Part shown: piece by piece, positions 7,181 to 16,257 of the stretch | Layout: each line of letters begins with the position of its first letter | How positions within the stretch are numbered: the first letter of the stretch is position 1 | Assembly: GCF_002954325.1 (NCBI RefSeq) | Contig: NZ_MQVX01000001.1 | Location: 1,739,205-1,803,204, forward strand | From: Aureicoccus marinus | Lineage (GTDB): Bacteria > Bacteroidota > Bacteroidia > Flavobacteriales > Flavobacteriaceae | Direction of reading: 5' to 3' | DNA: 64,000 bases | Translations under genes and position numbers: made by a program | The notes under the pieces: model-generated | What the model was told of the DNA's origin: nothing | The model's database searches: none | The model's input: only the letters and a program-made list of their open reading frames with translations

Positions 7181-9160
7181 TTATGACAGTACCCGATTGA
7201 GTTGGGTATTCAGCAACTGATTCAACTGCATATACCCCATAATCTCTTCCAGGACTTCGTGGTGATGATCCTGAGAAGATTGAGTCGTCTTTTGCAGGTT
7301 TTCGATACGCTGTTGAATTAGGGCGCAGCGAAAATTTAAAATGGTTTCTTTGACCAACTGACCAATACCCCTTCCCTTTTCTTTAGGGTAGATGTCTTTC
7401 CGTTCCCAATCATGAAGGTTATAGCGCTGATCATCCATCACAATTGCCGAAATTTTAGAGAGTAATTCCTGGTCCTCCATACTCATCAGATCCTGCCAAT
7501 TGAATTCCTCCGTGGCTTGGTACCTTTCAATCAAGGTGGTGTAAATCTTTTGAAAGTCTGGATCCGAAAGCTCGATTTCATCTTCCTGCAAATCCAAAAA
7601 GATTTTTTGGCTCACCTTAGCCTCATGGGCTTCCGTGGTGAGCACCATCTCCCCTTTGTCATCCTCTCGATACACCAGGTCTTGGAATTCTTCAGTCTGG
7701 TTTCCATAGAGCAAGAGGATCTCAATGATCTTCTTTTCGAGCTGATAAAGCTGATCCACCTTTTCGGCCTTAGGATCTTGATGAACCACTTCCATGCCCT
7801 GGGTCACCTTTGCTGCACTTCGCTCTTCCGCTGACTTACGGCCTTTACGTTCTTGCAACTGCGCCAAACTGGAATACAAAACCTGCTCGGATATACGCAT
7901 CAATCCCGCGCACTCTTGCACATAAATTTCTTGTTGAATACGGCTGGGAATCCTGGCTATACTGTTGACCATATCCTGAATGGTCGCCGCTCTTTTCATC
8001 GGATCATCCCCCGCCTCTTTCATCAGAAGCTTAGCCTTGAACCGAATAAAGTCCAAGGTGTTTTCGGCCAAGTATTCCTGGACATCCTGCAAACTGTGAG
8101 CACGCGCAAAGCTATCGGGGTCCTGCCCTTCCGGAAAAGTACAGACCTTGACCGCCAGTCCCTGTTCCAGGATAAGATCCACCCCTCGCAGAGCGGCGCG
8201 CTGCCCAGCTGCATCTCCATCAAAAAGGACGGTAATATTTTTAGTCAAACGACTAACCAATCGAACTTGTTCGGGAGTCAAGGCCGTTCCACTGGAGGCC
8301 ACCACATTTTCAATTCCCTTTTGGTAGAATTGAATGACATCCGTATAGCCTTCGACCAGAAAGCAGTTGTCTTCCTTAGCAATAGACTTTTTGGCGTAAT
8401 AGATCCCGTAGAGCACCTTGCTCTTGTGGTAAATATCGCTCTCGGGAGAATTCAGGTATTTGGCTGCCTTTTTATTCTGATCCAGAATACGGCCACCGAA
8501 ACCCAAAACCCGTCCACTCATAGAATGGATCGGAAAGATCACCCGACCTCTAAAACGGTCGATATAGCGCTGTTCTCCTTCTTTGTCGTCTCGGGCAATA
8601 CTGAGGCCTGTTCCGGTCAAAAATTCACTTTGGTAACCTTTCTCCAAGGCCGTCTTACTGAATTCATCCCAGGATTCTCCACAGTACCCCAACTGAAAAA
8701 AACGAATCGTCTCTTCCGTAAAACCTCTTTCCTTGAAATAGGTCTGCCCAATGGCCCGACCACCCTGGCTTTCCCAAAGGTGCTCCTGAAAGTAATCCCT
8801 GGCATATTCCGAAACCAGAAAGAGAGACTCTCTTTTGTCCGCTTTCAGCTTTTCTTCATCCGTCTGCTCGGTTTCCTCTATTTCAATTTGGTACTTTTTG
8901 GCCAGGTAGCGAATGGCTTCAGGATAGCTGTAGTGCTCGTGCTCCATCAAAAAAGCCACCACATTCCCCCCTTTACCACTACTAAAGTCTTTCCAAATCT
9001 GCTTGACCGGGGACACCATAAAACTAGGAGTCCGCTCATCCGTAAATGGACTGAGGCCTTTGAAGTTTGAGCCCGACTTTTTCAGTTGAACAAAATCTCC
9101 AATGACCTCCTCCACACGGGCGGTTTCAAATACTTGGTCGATGGTGGATCTAGAAATCAA
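7181..9160 (-). CDS. dnaG: DNA primase
   Basis: 659 residues, normal for DnaG. The N-terminal CHC2-like domain has the conserved frame SPFTDERTPSF ... KDFSSGKGGNVVAFLM, but the four zinc ligands are replaced: Ser37, Thr40, Asp58 and Ser61 stand where Cys, His, Cys and Cys are expected. The TOPRIM core is intact (EGYTDVIQFYQKG, then LFDGDAAGQRAALRG). The C-terminal third is the helicase-binding region. It synthesises RNA primers at the replication fork. The start codon is TTG at 9160, chosen because it begins the family's MIS-S-TID-VFETA N-terminus and follows a TAGGTTTG promoter box closely. From memory, flavobacterial DnaG proteins generally lack the zinc ligands. Confidence 0.95.
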   Translation of the reverse strand: MISRSTIDQVFETARVEEVIGDFVQLKKSGSNFKGLSPFTDERTPSFMVSPVKQIWKDFSSGKGGNVVAFLMEHEHYSYPEAIRYLAKKYQIEIEETEQTDEEKLKADKRESLFLVSEYARDYFQEHLWESQGGRAIGQTYFKERGFTEETIRFFQLGYCGESWDEFSKTALEKGYQSEFLTGTGLSIARDDKEGEQRYIDRFRGRVIFPIHSMSGRVLGFGGRILDQNKKAAKYLNSPESDIYHKSKVLYGIYYAKKSIAKEDNCFLVEGYTDVIQFYQKGIENVVASSGTALTPEQVRLVSRLTKNITVLFDGDAAGQRAALRGVDLILEQGLAVKVCTFPEGQDPDSFARAHSLQDVQEYLAENTLDFIRFKAKLLMKEAGDDPMKRAATIQDMVNSIARIPSRIQQEIYVQECAGLMRISEQVLYSSLAQLQERKGRKSAEERSAAKVTQGMEVVHQDPKAEKVDQLYQLEKKIIEILLLYGNQTEEFQDLVYREDDKGEMVLTTEAHEAKVSQKIFLDLQEDEIELSDPDFQKIYTTLIERYQATEEFNWQDLMSMEDQELLSKISAIVMDDQRYNLHDWERKDIYPKEKGRGIGQLVKETILNFRCALIQQRIENLQKTTQSSQDHHHEVLEEIMGYMQLNQLLNTQLNRVLS

Positions 9161-9173
9161 GGGTGCAAATTAG

Positions 9174-9181
9174 CAAACCTA
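9174..9181 (-). promoter_or_regulatory. Bacteroidetes-type -7 box for dnaG
   Basis: TAGGTTTG on the minus strand, an exact TAnnTTTG match, 13 bases before the TTG start of dnaG. The leader would be only a few bases long. Confidence 0.5.
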
Positions 9182-9198
9182 AATTTACTAGATCGTGC

Positions 9199-10290
9199 CT
9201 ACATATCGAAGCGTAGTCCCAGAGAAATAAGATTTTGATCGACCGCTGCATTCGTAAAGAAGGGGCTCAACTCATAGCGGGTGTAGACCAATACCCCGCC
9301 AACACCAGCATACAGGTGAAGTCCATAGACAAAATCTCCGGTATTGTAGTCTCGCTTTAACTTGTCTTTGATGCGTTCCCCATCCTGATCGTACTTCAAT
9401 TTTTGACGGGTCCCGATATTAAGCCCAGCATAGCCCCCAAAACCCAATCTAAATTGGCGGTGAATCGAGTAGCGAATGCGGTCATTTCTTTCACGAACAC
9501 GTGAAGGGCCGATTTCAAAAGTGACCGGGATGATCAGGTTATCCATTCGCAGTTTGGACTTGCGCACATTGAACCCTGGATCGATGAGCTCGGTCTGGTC
9601 TCCATTGGTCACAAAGATGCGGTTGCCCTCCGGGCTCAAGCCATTGAATTGGAAAGAAAGTCCGTAGTGGAACCGCAGCCAGTTGCTCTTTTCAAAAACA
9701 CGGCTTCTCCACTGCCATCCCAATTCAAAAAAGCGACTGGATCCGATTTCGTAAGGGGAACCGCTTCCGGCATCACCTCCGACAATAACATCATTAAGTC
9801 CAAAGGTCATCACCAGGTCAGAGTAGGTGCGACGATCGTATTTGACCTTGTTCTTCCTGTCGTTGTTCTTGATACTGAAACCAAAGAACTGCTCAATGTC
9901 TTCCTCATCACCATTTCCCCATCCAAATCGGATCTGAGTATAAGCGGCCGTATCACTGCGCTGAAGTATTAATTCTTCCCCCTTATTCCGCTCTAAAAGG
10001 GCAATCTGGTTATCGACAATGGCGATGCGATTTTCGATATTCAAAGCGCGTTTGCGGGCGTATTCTTCCTTTTCTTTCTGAGCCTCGTCCTGGGTGACTT
10101 CACCTTTTCGCAGGCGCGTTTCCACCCCTTCAATTTCGGCCTTTAGCGCCGCTTTTTCCTGCTCCTTAATTTTCTCTTTTTTCAGGTTCAATGCCCTGAT
10201 CTTACTCTCGTAATCCGTGGTTTGTGCATAGCTGCTTCCCAAGACCAAAAGGCATAGGAAGAGGAACGAAATTCGTTGAATTGATTTCAT
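9199..10290 (-). CDS. outer-membrane beta-barrel protein with N-terminal coiled coil, unknown function
   Basis: 363 residues. A Sec signal peptide ends near ...SSYAQ (residue ~23). Residues ~25-110 are strongly charged with heptads of Lys, Glu and Leu (a long coiled coil). The rest alternates polar and hydrophobic residues in strands and ends in an aromatic/Met-terminated beta-signal (LGLRFDM), typical of an outer-membrane barrel. It is the last gene of the sigma / anti-sigma-like operon, 44 bases after it, so it is probably a target or effector of that envelope-response system. I do not recognise a named family. Confidence 0.75.
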   Translation of the reverse strand: MKSIQRISFLFLCLLVLGSSYAQTTDYESKIRALNLKKEKIKEQEKAALKAEIEGVETRLRKGEVTQDEAQKEKEEYARKRALNIENRIAIVDNQIALLERNKGEELILQRSDTAAYTQIRFGWGNGDEEDIEQFFGFSIKNNDRKNKVKYDRRTYSDLVMTFGLNDVIVGGDAGSGSPYEIGSSRFFELGWQWRSRVFEKSNWLRFHYGLSFQFNGLSPEGNRIFVTNGDQTELIDPGFNVRKSKLRMDNLIIPVTFEIGPSRVRERNDRIRYSIHRQFRLGFGGYAGLNIGTRQKLKYDQDGERIKDKLKRDYNTGDFVYGLHLYAGVGGVLVYTRYELSPFFTNAAVDQNLISLGLRFDM

Positions 10291-10334
10291 GTGTTTGAAT
10301 TTTGATTGATGATTGATTGATGAATAAACTCGAT

Positions 10335-11099
10335 TTATTGATTGCGTTGAGCGACCGCCGTACTCACTTTATGAAAGCTCTCTTTAAGCGAATCGTAAAG
10401 GCGGTCTCTGAAGTTCTTATCGTTATCCAGTTCATACTCCGCCTGGGCCAGTAGAGCCATTGGATCCAGGAAAAGAGAATCCTTGCGGTCAAGGCTTCGC
10501 TCGGCCAACAATTCAGCCTGGGCTAACCTGAGAAGGGAATCCACTTCCTGATCAGTTACTCGGTTTCCGTTTGACTCAAGGGCCAGTACTTCCTCCAAGA
10601 GTCTTTTTGATTTTTCTTCAATGGCCTGTTCTAGCGTACTCACTTTCTCGGTTGGTGCCTCAGCAAAGGCTGTGGCCAGCTCCTCTTTTTTAGGCAGATC
10701 CTCCAGAGCAACCGGCTCGGGCATTTCTTCAACAAACTCCGCTTCAACTTTCGGTTCAACGGGTGTCTCTTCAACGGGCAATTCAGCGACCTCTTCAGGA
10801 GACTCTGCCTTCTCAATTGTTGGTGAATTGGTCGGTTGCAGAGCCTTTTCAACCAACTGCTTCTCGATAGCGGCCCCATCATCAGCCGAATTGCTAAACC
10901 AGAATAAAGAAGCAATGCCCAAAAGCGCCAGGAACACCGCGGCCCATCGCCATTGATGAAAGGTCAAAGCCCTTCTTTGCGAAGAACTGTTCTCCGAGCC
11001 CAATTCCTCTTCTATACGATCCCAAAGCTCCGGTCTCGGAGGGAGCCTTCTCTCCCTCAGCTTCTCGCTAACCGATTTCTCCCATTCGTCCTGTTTCAT
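10335..11099 (-). CDS. putative anti-sigma factor (membrane protein, partner of the ECF sigma gene)
   Basis: 254 residues. The N-terminal ~45 residues are charged and cytoplasmic (LPPRPELWDRIEEELG). A single membrane span follows at ~49-68 (WRWAAVFLALLGIASLFWF). Then come a Glu/Pro-rich linker and a periplasmic helical part. It begins 5 bases after the sigma stop, and this topology and position are those of anti-sigma factors that hold an ECF sigma at the inner membrane. No classical zinc anti-sigma motif is visible, so the role is inferred from position and topology. Confidence 0.65.
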   Translation of the reverse strand: MKQDEWEKSVSEKLRERRLPPRPELWDRIEEELGSENSSSQRRALTFHQWRWAAVFLALLGIASLFWFSNSADDGAAIEKQLVEKALQPTNSPTIEKAESPEEVAELPVEETPVEPKVEAEFVEEMPEPVALEDLPKKEELATAFAEAPTEKVSTLEQAIEEKSKRLLEEVLALESNGNRVTDQEVDSLLRLAQAELLAERSLDRKDSLFLDPMALLAQAEYELDNDKNFRDRLYDSLKESFHKVSTAVAQRNQ

Positions 11100-11104
11100 A
11101 CCCT

Positions 11105-11671
11105 TTAAATTTTTGTCCCACTTCTTTCCAAATAGTGAGGACCCAGGAAATCCTGAATCATTTTTCTCGCTTTGAACAGTTGCGACTTTGAGGTGCCTGG
11201 GCTAATTCCGAGCAACTCTCCTATTTCGGGATGTGAGTAGCCCTCCACGCTGTGAAGAACAAAAACCACTTTATAACCTTCGGGAAGACGATCAATAATT
11301 TGCTGAATGTAATCCAGCTCTAAATTATCACTCCAGGTTACTGCACTTGGCTCTGCTGCAGTCAACTGGTCCTCATCGTACACCACAAACTGTTTCTTTC
11401 TCAAAAAACTGATGGATTCCCGAACGGCAATTCGCCGAATCCAGCCTTCAAAACTCCCCTTGTGTTCGAAATCGCCCAAGTGCTTAAACACCTTGACAAA
11501 GGCCATGACCATGACATCCTCCGCATAGTGCATGTCTTTGATGTACTGCCTGCAAACCGAAAGCACTAATGAAGAATAGCGGTCATAAATCCATTGCTGG
11601 GCCCGACGATCCCCTCCGGCTGCTTTGCGGATAGAGGGTTTTTCGGTCCCATGAATGGAAAATAAGCTCAC
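11105..11671 (-). CDS. ECF RNA polymerase sigma factor
   Basis: 188 residues with sigma-70 region 2 (~20-90: YDRYSSLVLSVCRQYIKDMHYAEDV ... GSFEGWIRRIAVRE) and region 4 (~125-180: LPEGYKVVFVLHSVEGYSHPEIGELLGISPGTSKSQLFKARK). Regions 1 and 3 are absent, so it is of the ECF class. It directs RNA polymerase to a small set of promoters and is expected to be released by the neighbouring membrane protein. It heads a three-gene operon with an anti-sigma-like gene and a beta-barrel gene, and the sequence upstream looks like an ECF promoter, consistent with autoregulation. Confidence 0.92.
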   Translation of the reverse strand: MSLFSIHGTEKPSIRKAAGGDRRAQQWIYDRYSSLVLSVCRQYIKDMHYAEDVMVMAFVKVFKHLGDFEHKGSFEGWIRRIAVRESISFLRKKQFVVYDEDQLTAAEPSAVTWSDNLELDYIQQIIDRLPEGYKVVFVLHSVEGYSHPEIGELLGISPGTSKSQLFKARKMIQDFLGPHYLERSGTKI

Positions 11672-11699
11672 AAATGCTGTTTTTTGGCTTGTTTATTAG

Positions 11700-11730
11700 A
11701 TAGACGCAACACCCCTGCCAAAAGGTTGCC
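11700..11730 (-). promoter_or_regulatory. candidate ECF-type, self-recognised promoter
   Basis: On the minus strand GGCAACCTTTT (-35-like, 11730-11720) is followed about 16 bases later by CGTCTAT (-10-like, 11706-11700), 29 bases before the sigma start. The AAC / CGTC pair with 16-17 base spacing is the general layout of ECF-dependent promoters; no TAnnTTTG housekeeping box is present. It sits in the 74-base gap after the polyprenyl synthase gene. Confidence 0.55.
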
Positions 11731-11745
11731 TGAAGGCGAAAAAAA

Positions 11746-12726
11746 TTAAATTTTTCGGTCCACAACATAATTCACCATCAGGTGAAGGGAGGTTTTGTAG
11801 GGAGACTCAGGGTAAGTAGAAAGCAATTGCAGAGCCTGGTCTTTGTATTCCATCATTTTGGATTCGGCATACTCCAAACCGCCCTTCTCTTTAACAAAGG
11901 CAATGACTTCCTGCACTCGCTTTTTGTCTTTGTTGTGGTTTTTGACCGAATTGATCAGCCACTTCTTTTCTTTGGGGCTGCTCTGGTTTAGTACATGAAT
12001 CAAGGGCAAGGTCATTTTTTGTTCCTTGATATCAATCCCGGTGGGTTTACCGATTCTCTGTGTGCCATAATCAAAGAGGTCGTCTTTGATCTGAAAGGCC
12101 ATCCCAGCCAACTCGCCAAAGAGGCGAAATTTTTCGATTTCTTCCTCTGCTTCCGGCTTCACCGAACAAGCCCCAATCGCGCAACAGGCGGCGATCAGCG
12201 TAGCCGTCTTTTGGCGAATGATATCGTAGTAGACTTCCTCTGTAATGTCCAGACGTCTCGCCTTTTCAATTTGAAGAAGTTCTCCCTGACTGATTTCGCG
12301 GACAGCACCAGAGATGATGCGGAGCAAATCAAAATCATTGTGCTCTAGAGAAAGTAAGACCCCTTTTGAAAAGAGAAAGTCCCCAACCAAAACAGCAATT
12401 TTGTTCTTCCAAAGGGCGTTGATCGAAAAGAATCCGCGGCGTTTATTACTGTCATCGACAACATCATCGTGGACCAAACTGGCGGTGTGGATAAGCTCAA
12501 TAATCGAGGCTCCGCGATAGCTGCGGTCATTAATTTCGCCCCCCCCTAGCATTTTGGCCACTAGGAAGGTGAACATAGGGCGCATTTGCTTCCCTTTGCG
12601 GTTAACGATGTAATAAGTGATCCGGTTGAGAAGGGCAACCTGAGAAATCATGGAATCCCGAAATTTATCTTCGAAAAGATCCATTTCCCGGGCGATGGGT
12701 TCCTTAATTTGAGCGACAACGTTCAA
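11746..12726 (-). CDS. polyprenyl (all-trans) diphosphate synthase
   Basis: 326 residues, full-length for the IspA/IspB superfamily. The first Asp-rich motif is DDVVDDSNKRRG (substrate and Mg binding) and the second is KDDLFDYG. The segment RNRIT/KGKQMRP at the N-terminus binds IPP. It condenses isopentenyl diphosphate onto an allylic primer to form the side chain of menaquinone; chain length cannot be fixed from sequence alone. It follows rlmN by 52 bases and queA further upstream, probably in one transcript starting at the queA promoter. Confidence 0.9.
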   Translation of the reverse strand: MNVVAQIKEPIAREMDLFEDKFRDSMISQVALLNRITYYIVNRKGKQMRPMFTFLVAKMLGGGEINDRSYRGASIIELIHTASLVHDDVVDDSNKRRGFFSINALWKNKIAVLVGDFLFSKGVLLSLEHNDFDLLRIISGAVREISQGELLQIEKARRLDITEEVYYDIIRQKTATLIAACCAIGACSVKPEAEEEIEKFRLFGELAGMAFQIKDDLFDYGTQRIGKPTGIDIKEQKMTLPLIHVLNQSSPKEKKWLINSVKNHNKDKKRVQEVIAFVKEKGGLEYAESKMMEYKDQALQLLSTYPESPYKTSLHLMVNYVVDRKI

Positions 12727-12778
12727 TACCTTCCCTCTAGCATTCAGGGTATAAAAATAGGCAAAATACCGCCTAAAA

Positions 12779-13831
12779 TTACGCTTCCTTCTCTACTGAT
12801 TTGTTCGCCAGCTGTCCGCAGGCCGCATCGATGTCCTGCCCACGTGATCGGCGCACGGTCACCGTGATCGAAGCCTTCTCCAACGTACCGACGTAAAGGT
12901 CAATAGCGGCTGCGTCCGCTTGCTGAAAAAGAGGGTCACCGATTGCGTTGTACTCAATCAAATTCACCTTGCTGGGTACCGCTCGGCAAAAGCGTACCAA
13001 AGCTTGTGCATCCTTCGGTTGATCATTGATTCCCTTCCAAACCACATACTCAAAGGTGATGGATCGCCCGGTCTGCTCATACCAGTACTTAAGGGAATCC
13101 AGCAAATCCTCGAGAGGAAAGCGCATTGTAAAAGGCATGATGCGGTTACGTGTTTCTTCTATGGCAGAATGCAAGGAAACTGCCAGATTGAATCTAAAAG
13201 GCTCTTCTGCCAGTCTTTTAATCAACTTGGGAATTCCCGAGGTAGAAACCGTAATCCGTTTGGCTGCCATCCCCAGTCCCTTTGGTGAACAAATTTTTTC
13301 AATGGAGGCAATGAGGTTCGGGTAGTTCATCAGAGGCTCCCCCATCCCCATAAAGACAATGTTAGAAAGAGGACGACCGTAGTAGCTTTGGCTTTGGGTG
13401 TTCAGGGTAACCACTTGGTCATAAATTTCGCCAGGCTCCAGATTGCGCATCCGCTTCAAACGGGAGGTTGCACAAAAAGTACAGTCCAAACTGCACCCGA
13501 CCTGACTCGAAACACAGGCCGTTGATCTGGTGTCTGTTGGAATCAATACCGATTCCACTACAAACCCATCATGTAGACGCACCGCGTTCTTGATGGTGCC
13601 ATCAGAACTTCGCTGCAGCTTGTCCACTTCAATGGCTTGAATAGCATAGTTCTCATCGAGCCACTGCCGAAGGTCCTTCGGCAAATTGGTCATGTCTTCA
13701 AAAGTACGAGCCGATTTGTTCCAGAGCCATTCGTATATCTGATTGGCACGAAAAGAAGGTTGGCCCTGCTGGACCAATTTCCGGGTCAGCTCTTCCTTAG
13801 GAAGCGAGCGTATATCCCTGACCCTACCCAT
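12779..13831 (-). CDS. rlmN: 23S rRNA (adenine-2503-C2)-methyltransferase / tRNA m2A37 methyltransferase
   Basis: 350 residues. The radical SAM cluster motif is CSLDCTFC (Cys-x3-Cys-x2-Cys) followed by ATSRLKRMRNL. The family's methyl-carrier Cys region is near VCSSQVGC and the C-terminal catalytic Cys is in DIDAACGQLA. Other RlmN marks are FMGMGEPLMNY and the N-terminal segment RANQIYEWLW. The enzyme methylates C2 of A2503 in 23S rRNA through a Cys-methyl intermediate and acts in the cytosol. It starts 6 bases after the queA stop, in the same operon. Confidence 0.96.
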   Translation of the reverse strand: MGRVRDIRSLPKEELTRKLVQQGQPSFRANQIYEWLWNKSARTFEDMTNLPKDLRQWLDENYAIQAIEVDKLQRSSDGTIKNAVRLHDGFVVESVLIPTDTRSTACVSSQVGCSLDCTFCATSRLKRMRNLEPGEIYDQVVTLNTQSQSYYGRPLSNIVFMGMGEPLMNYPNLIASIEKICSPKGLGMAAKRITVSTSGIPKLIKRLAEEPFRFNLAVSLHSAIEETRNRIMPFTMRFPLEDLLDSLKYWYEQTGRSITFEYVVWKGINDQPKDAQALVRFCRAVPSKVNLIEYNAIGDPLFQQADAAAIDLYVGTLEKASITVTVRRSRGQDIDAACGQLANKSVEKEA

Positions 13832-13837
13832 AAGTTC

Positions 13838-14887
13838 TTAAAGAATCAACATGGCATCACCGTAAGAGTAGAAGCGGTAGCCTTCTAAGATGGCTTGTTT
13901 GTACGCTTTCTTCATCAAATCGTGCCCCATAAAGGCCGATACCATCATCAACAAGGTTGATTTTGGCAGGTGAAAGTTGGTAATCATCGCATCAGCGATG
14001 CTGAATTCGTAAGGAGGAAAGATGAACTTGTTGGTCCAGCCTTCAAAAGTGTTCAGAGAACGTTCTGAAGAAACGGCACTCTCTAGTCCACGCATCACCG
14101 TAGTACCTACAGCGCATACTTTTCTCTTTTGGGCTTTGGCGTTATTTACGATCTCTGTCGCTCTTTCATCAATCACCAATTCCTCGCTGTCCATTTTGTG
14201 CTTAGAAAGATCTTCGACCTCTACCGGATTGAAAGTCCCCAACCCAACGTGCAATGTCACTTCCGCAAAGTCAATTCCTTTGATCTCAAGACGCTTTAGG
14301 AGGTGCTTTGAAAAGTGAAGACCCGCTGTCGGGGCGGCTACAGCTCCTTCATGCTTGGCGTAAATCGTTTGGTAACGCTGTTCATCCTCGGGCTCTACAT
14401 CGCGTTTGATGTACTTGGGCAGAGGCGTTTCTCCAAGCTCACGCATTTTGCGTCTAAAATCGATATAAGAACCGTCGTATAAGAAGCGAAGGGTACGTCC
14501 GCGTGAAGTCGTGTTGTCGATCACCTCGGCTACCAAACTTTCGTCCTCTCCGAAGTACAACTTGTTTCCGATACGGATCTTACGCGCAGGATCCACGAGC
14601 ACATCCCAAAGGCGTTGCTCCTCGTTGAGCTCTCTCAATAAGAAAACCTCGATACGCGCTCCTGTTTTTTCTTTATTACCGAAAAGACGAGCAGGGAATA
14701 CCTTGGTATTGTTCAAACACATAACATCACCTTCATCGAAATAATCGATCAGGTCTTTAAACATCTTGTGTTCGATTTTCCCCGTTTCGCGGTGGATGAC
14801 CATGAGTTTGGACTCATCGCGGTTCTCGGCTGGGTATTCAGCTAATAATTCTTGTGGTAATTCGAAATTAAAATTGGAAAGCTTCAA
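13838..14887 (-). CDS. queA: S-adenosylmethionine:tRNA ribosyltransferase-isomerase (queuosine synthesis)
   Basis: 349 residues, normal length. It begins with [28 protein letters not shown], the QueA signature, and has PTAGLHFS and [11 protein letters not shown] further in. It transfers and isomerises the ribosyl part of SAM onto preQ1 at tRNA position 34, giving epoxyqueuosine. It is first in a queA-rlmN-polyprenyl synthase operon. The promoter upstream matches the Bacteroidetes consensus. Confidence 0.97.
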   Translation of the reverse strand: MKLSNFNFELPQELLAEYPAENRDESKLMVIHRETGKIEHKMFKDLIDYFDEGDVMCLNNTKVFPARLFGNKEKTGARIEVFLLRELNEEQRLWDVLVDPARKIRIGNKLYFGEDESLVAEVIDNTTSRGRTLRFLYDGSYIDFRRKMRELGETPLPKYIKRDVEPEDEQRYQTIYAKHEGAVAAPTAGLHFSKHLLKRLEIKGIDFAEVTLHVGLGTFNPVEVEDLSKHKMDSEELVIDERATEIVNNAKAQKRKVCAVGTTVMRGLESAVSSERSLNTFEGWTNKFIFPPYEFSIADAMITNFHLPKSTLLMMVSAFMGHDLMKKAYKQAILEGYRFYSYGDAMLIL

Positions 14888-14907
14888 AGGTTCTCGATTT
14901 TAGCCCG

Positions 14908-14939
14908 CAAATATACAATCCGGGCTACCCCCTTGTCAA
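14908..14939 (-). promoter_or_regulatory. Bacteroidetes promoter of queA
   Basis: TATATTTG on the minus strand (14915-14908) matches TAnnTTTG exactly, and a TTG lies 21 bases upstream (14939-14937), the expected -33 position. The queA start is 20 bases downstream of the box. Confidence 0.65.
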
Positions 14940-14968
14940 GTAAATAGGAGTTTAATTACTTAAAGCCC

Positions 14969-16207
14969 TTATTCTTCCTCTACCCATAGGCCTAAGGCGG
15001 CCCAGTCTTTCCAGAAATCCGGATAAGATTTAGAAACCACAGCCGCCTCCAAAATGCGCATTTTTGCCTTTTGACACAGTGGCGCAAAGGCCATGGCCAT
15101 GCGGTGATCGTGGTAGGTTTCTATATCGACCTGCGGAACTGATGACAAATCTCCTTCAAAAGCTTTTAGATGAAGGGAGCGATCGGTAATTTCGACCTCA
15201 GCACCAAATTTCTCGAGCTCTGTCTTCATGGCAGCCAAGCGATCTGTTTCTTTAATCGGCAGGGTGTGTAATCCCCTCATATCGCAGCGCATTCCAAGAC
15301 CGAGGCAACTCACCGCCAAAGTCTGGGCAATGTCCGGAGCATCTTTGAGGTCGGCCTCAAAAACCGAATTCGCTTCTCTTTCTTTGCTTAGTAACACCCC
15401 TTGATCTTCGTAGCGGGTTACTACACCGAAGGCCTCGTATAGCTCTGCTAAAACGCGATCGCCCTGGAGGGAGTCTTCTCTTAATACAGACAAATGCATT
15501 TGGCTACCGACCGGAGAAAGAGCGATCAGACTGTAGTAATAACTCGCCGCACTCCAATCCGATTCGACCGCCTGACTCTGGACGGCTATATCCGCTTGGG
15601 GTTCCACTCGAATTCGTTGCCCTTCAAAGTGGGTCTCTACCCCTATCCGCTCCAACAAACTAAGGGTCATCTCTAAATAAGGCCGGGAGGTGATCTCGCC
15701 GATTAACTCGATCTCAAGACCTTCAGGAAGGGAGGGGGCGATCAATAACAAGGCAGAAATGTACTGGCTACTAACCTTGGCTGGAATTCGCACCTGCTTT
15801 TGGGTCAGTGCCTTACCGGTGATTTTTAAGGGAGGAAAACCTTCCTCACCGTCATAATCTATCTGAGCCCCCATAGAGCGCAACGCTTCCACTAAAATAC
15901 CGATGGGCCTTTCCTTCATGCGGTGCGAACCCGTAAGCACCAGTTCACGACCGTTCTGGGTGGCTAAAAAAGCCGTCAAAAAACGCATAGCGGTACCGGC
16001 ATGGTGAATATCGACCTCCAAAGCATCCGGTGAAGACAAGGCACGCTGCATAAAGCGAACATCGTCTGCATTGGATAAATTGGTCAATTCCAGGTTGGAA
16101 TAAAACGCCTGAAGAATAAGCAGACGATTTGACTCACTTTTGGAGCCCGTCAAGCGGACCCGTCCTTTCAACACACGTTCATGTTGTTCTCCTAAAACGA
16201 CCTTCAT
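14969..16207 (-). CDS. aroA: 3-phosphoshikimate 1-carboxyvinyltransferase (EPSP synthase)
   Basis: 412 residues. The phosphoshikimate-binding GSKSESNRLLIL is at residues ~22-33, HAGTAMRFLTAFLA lies at ~65-78, and the C-terminal half has IKETDRLAAMKTEL and DHRMAMAFAPL. Both inverted alpha/beta domains are complete. It condenses phosphoenolpyruvate with shikimate 3-phosphate in the chorismate pathway. The aromatic amino-acid operon lies 8 kb away on the same strand. The start is the ATG at 16207, which gives the expected N-terminus. Confidence 0.95.
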   Translation of the reverse strand: MKVVLGEQHERVLKGRVRLTGSKSESNRLLILQAFYSNLELTNLSNADDVRFMQRALSSPDALEVDIHHAGTAMRFLTAFLATQNGRELVLTGSHRMKERPIGILVEALRSMGAQIDYDGEEGFPPLKITGKALTQKQVRIPAKVSSQYISALLLIAPSLPEGLEIELIGEITSRPYLEMTLSLLERIGVETHFEGQRIRVEPQADIAVQSQAVESDWSAASYYYSLIALSPVGSQMHLSVLREDSLQGDRVLAELYEAFGVVTRYEDQGVLLSKEREANSVFEADLKDAPDIAQTLAVSCLGLGMRCDMRGLHTLPIKETDRLAAMKTELEKFGAEVEITDRSLHLKAFEGDLSSVPQVDIETYHDHRMAMAFAPLCQKAKMRILEAAVVSKSYPDFWKDWAALGLWVEEE

Positions 16208-16257
16208 ATTGCAGACCAGATCAACTGAACTGGCTCAAATTTGATTAAGAGGCTAAA

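Noticed and set aside
7853-9070. A 405-codon open frame on the plus strand inside dnaG
   Set aside because: It is wholly antisense to a conserved essential gene, has no recognisable domain or promoter, and its length follows from codon bias on the other strand.
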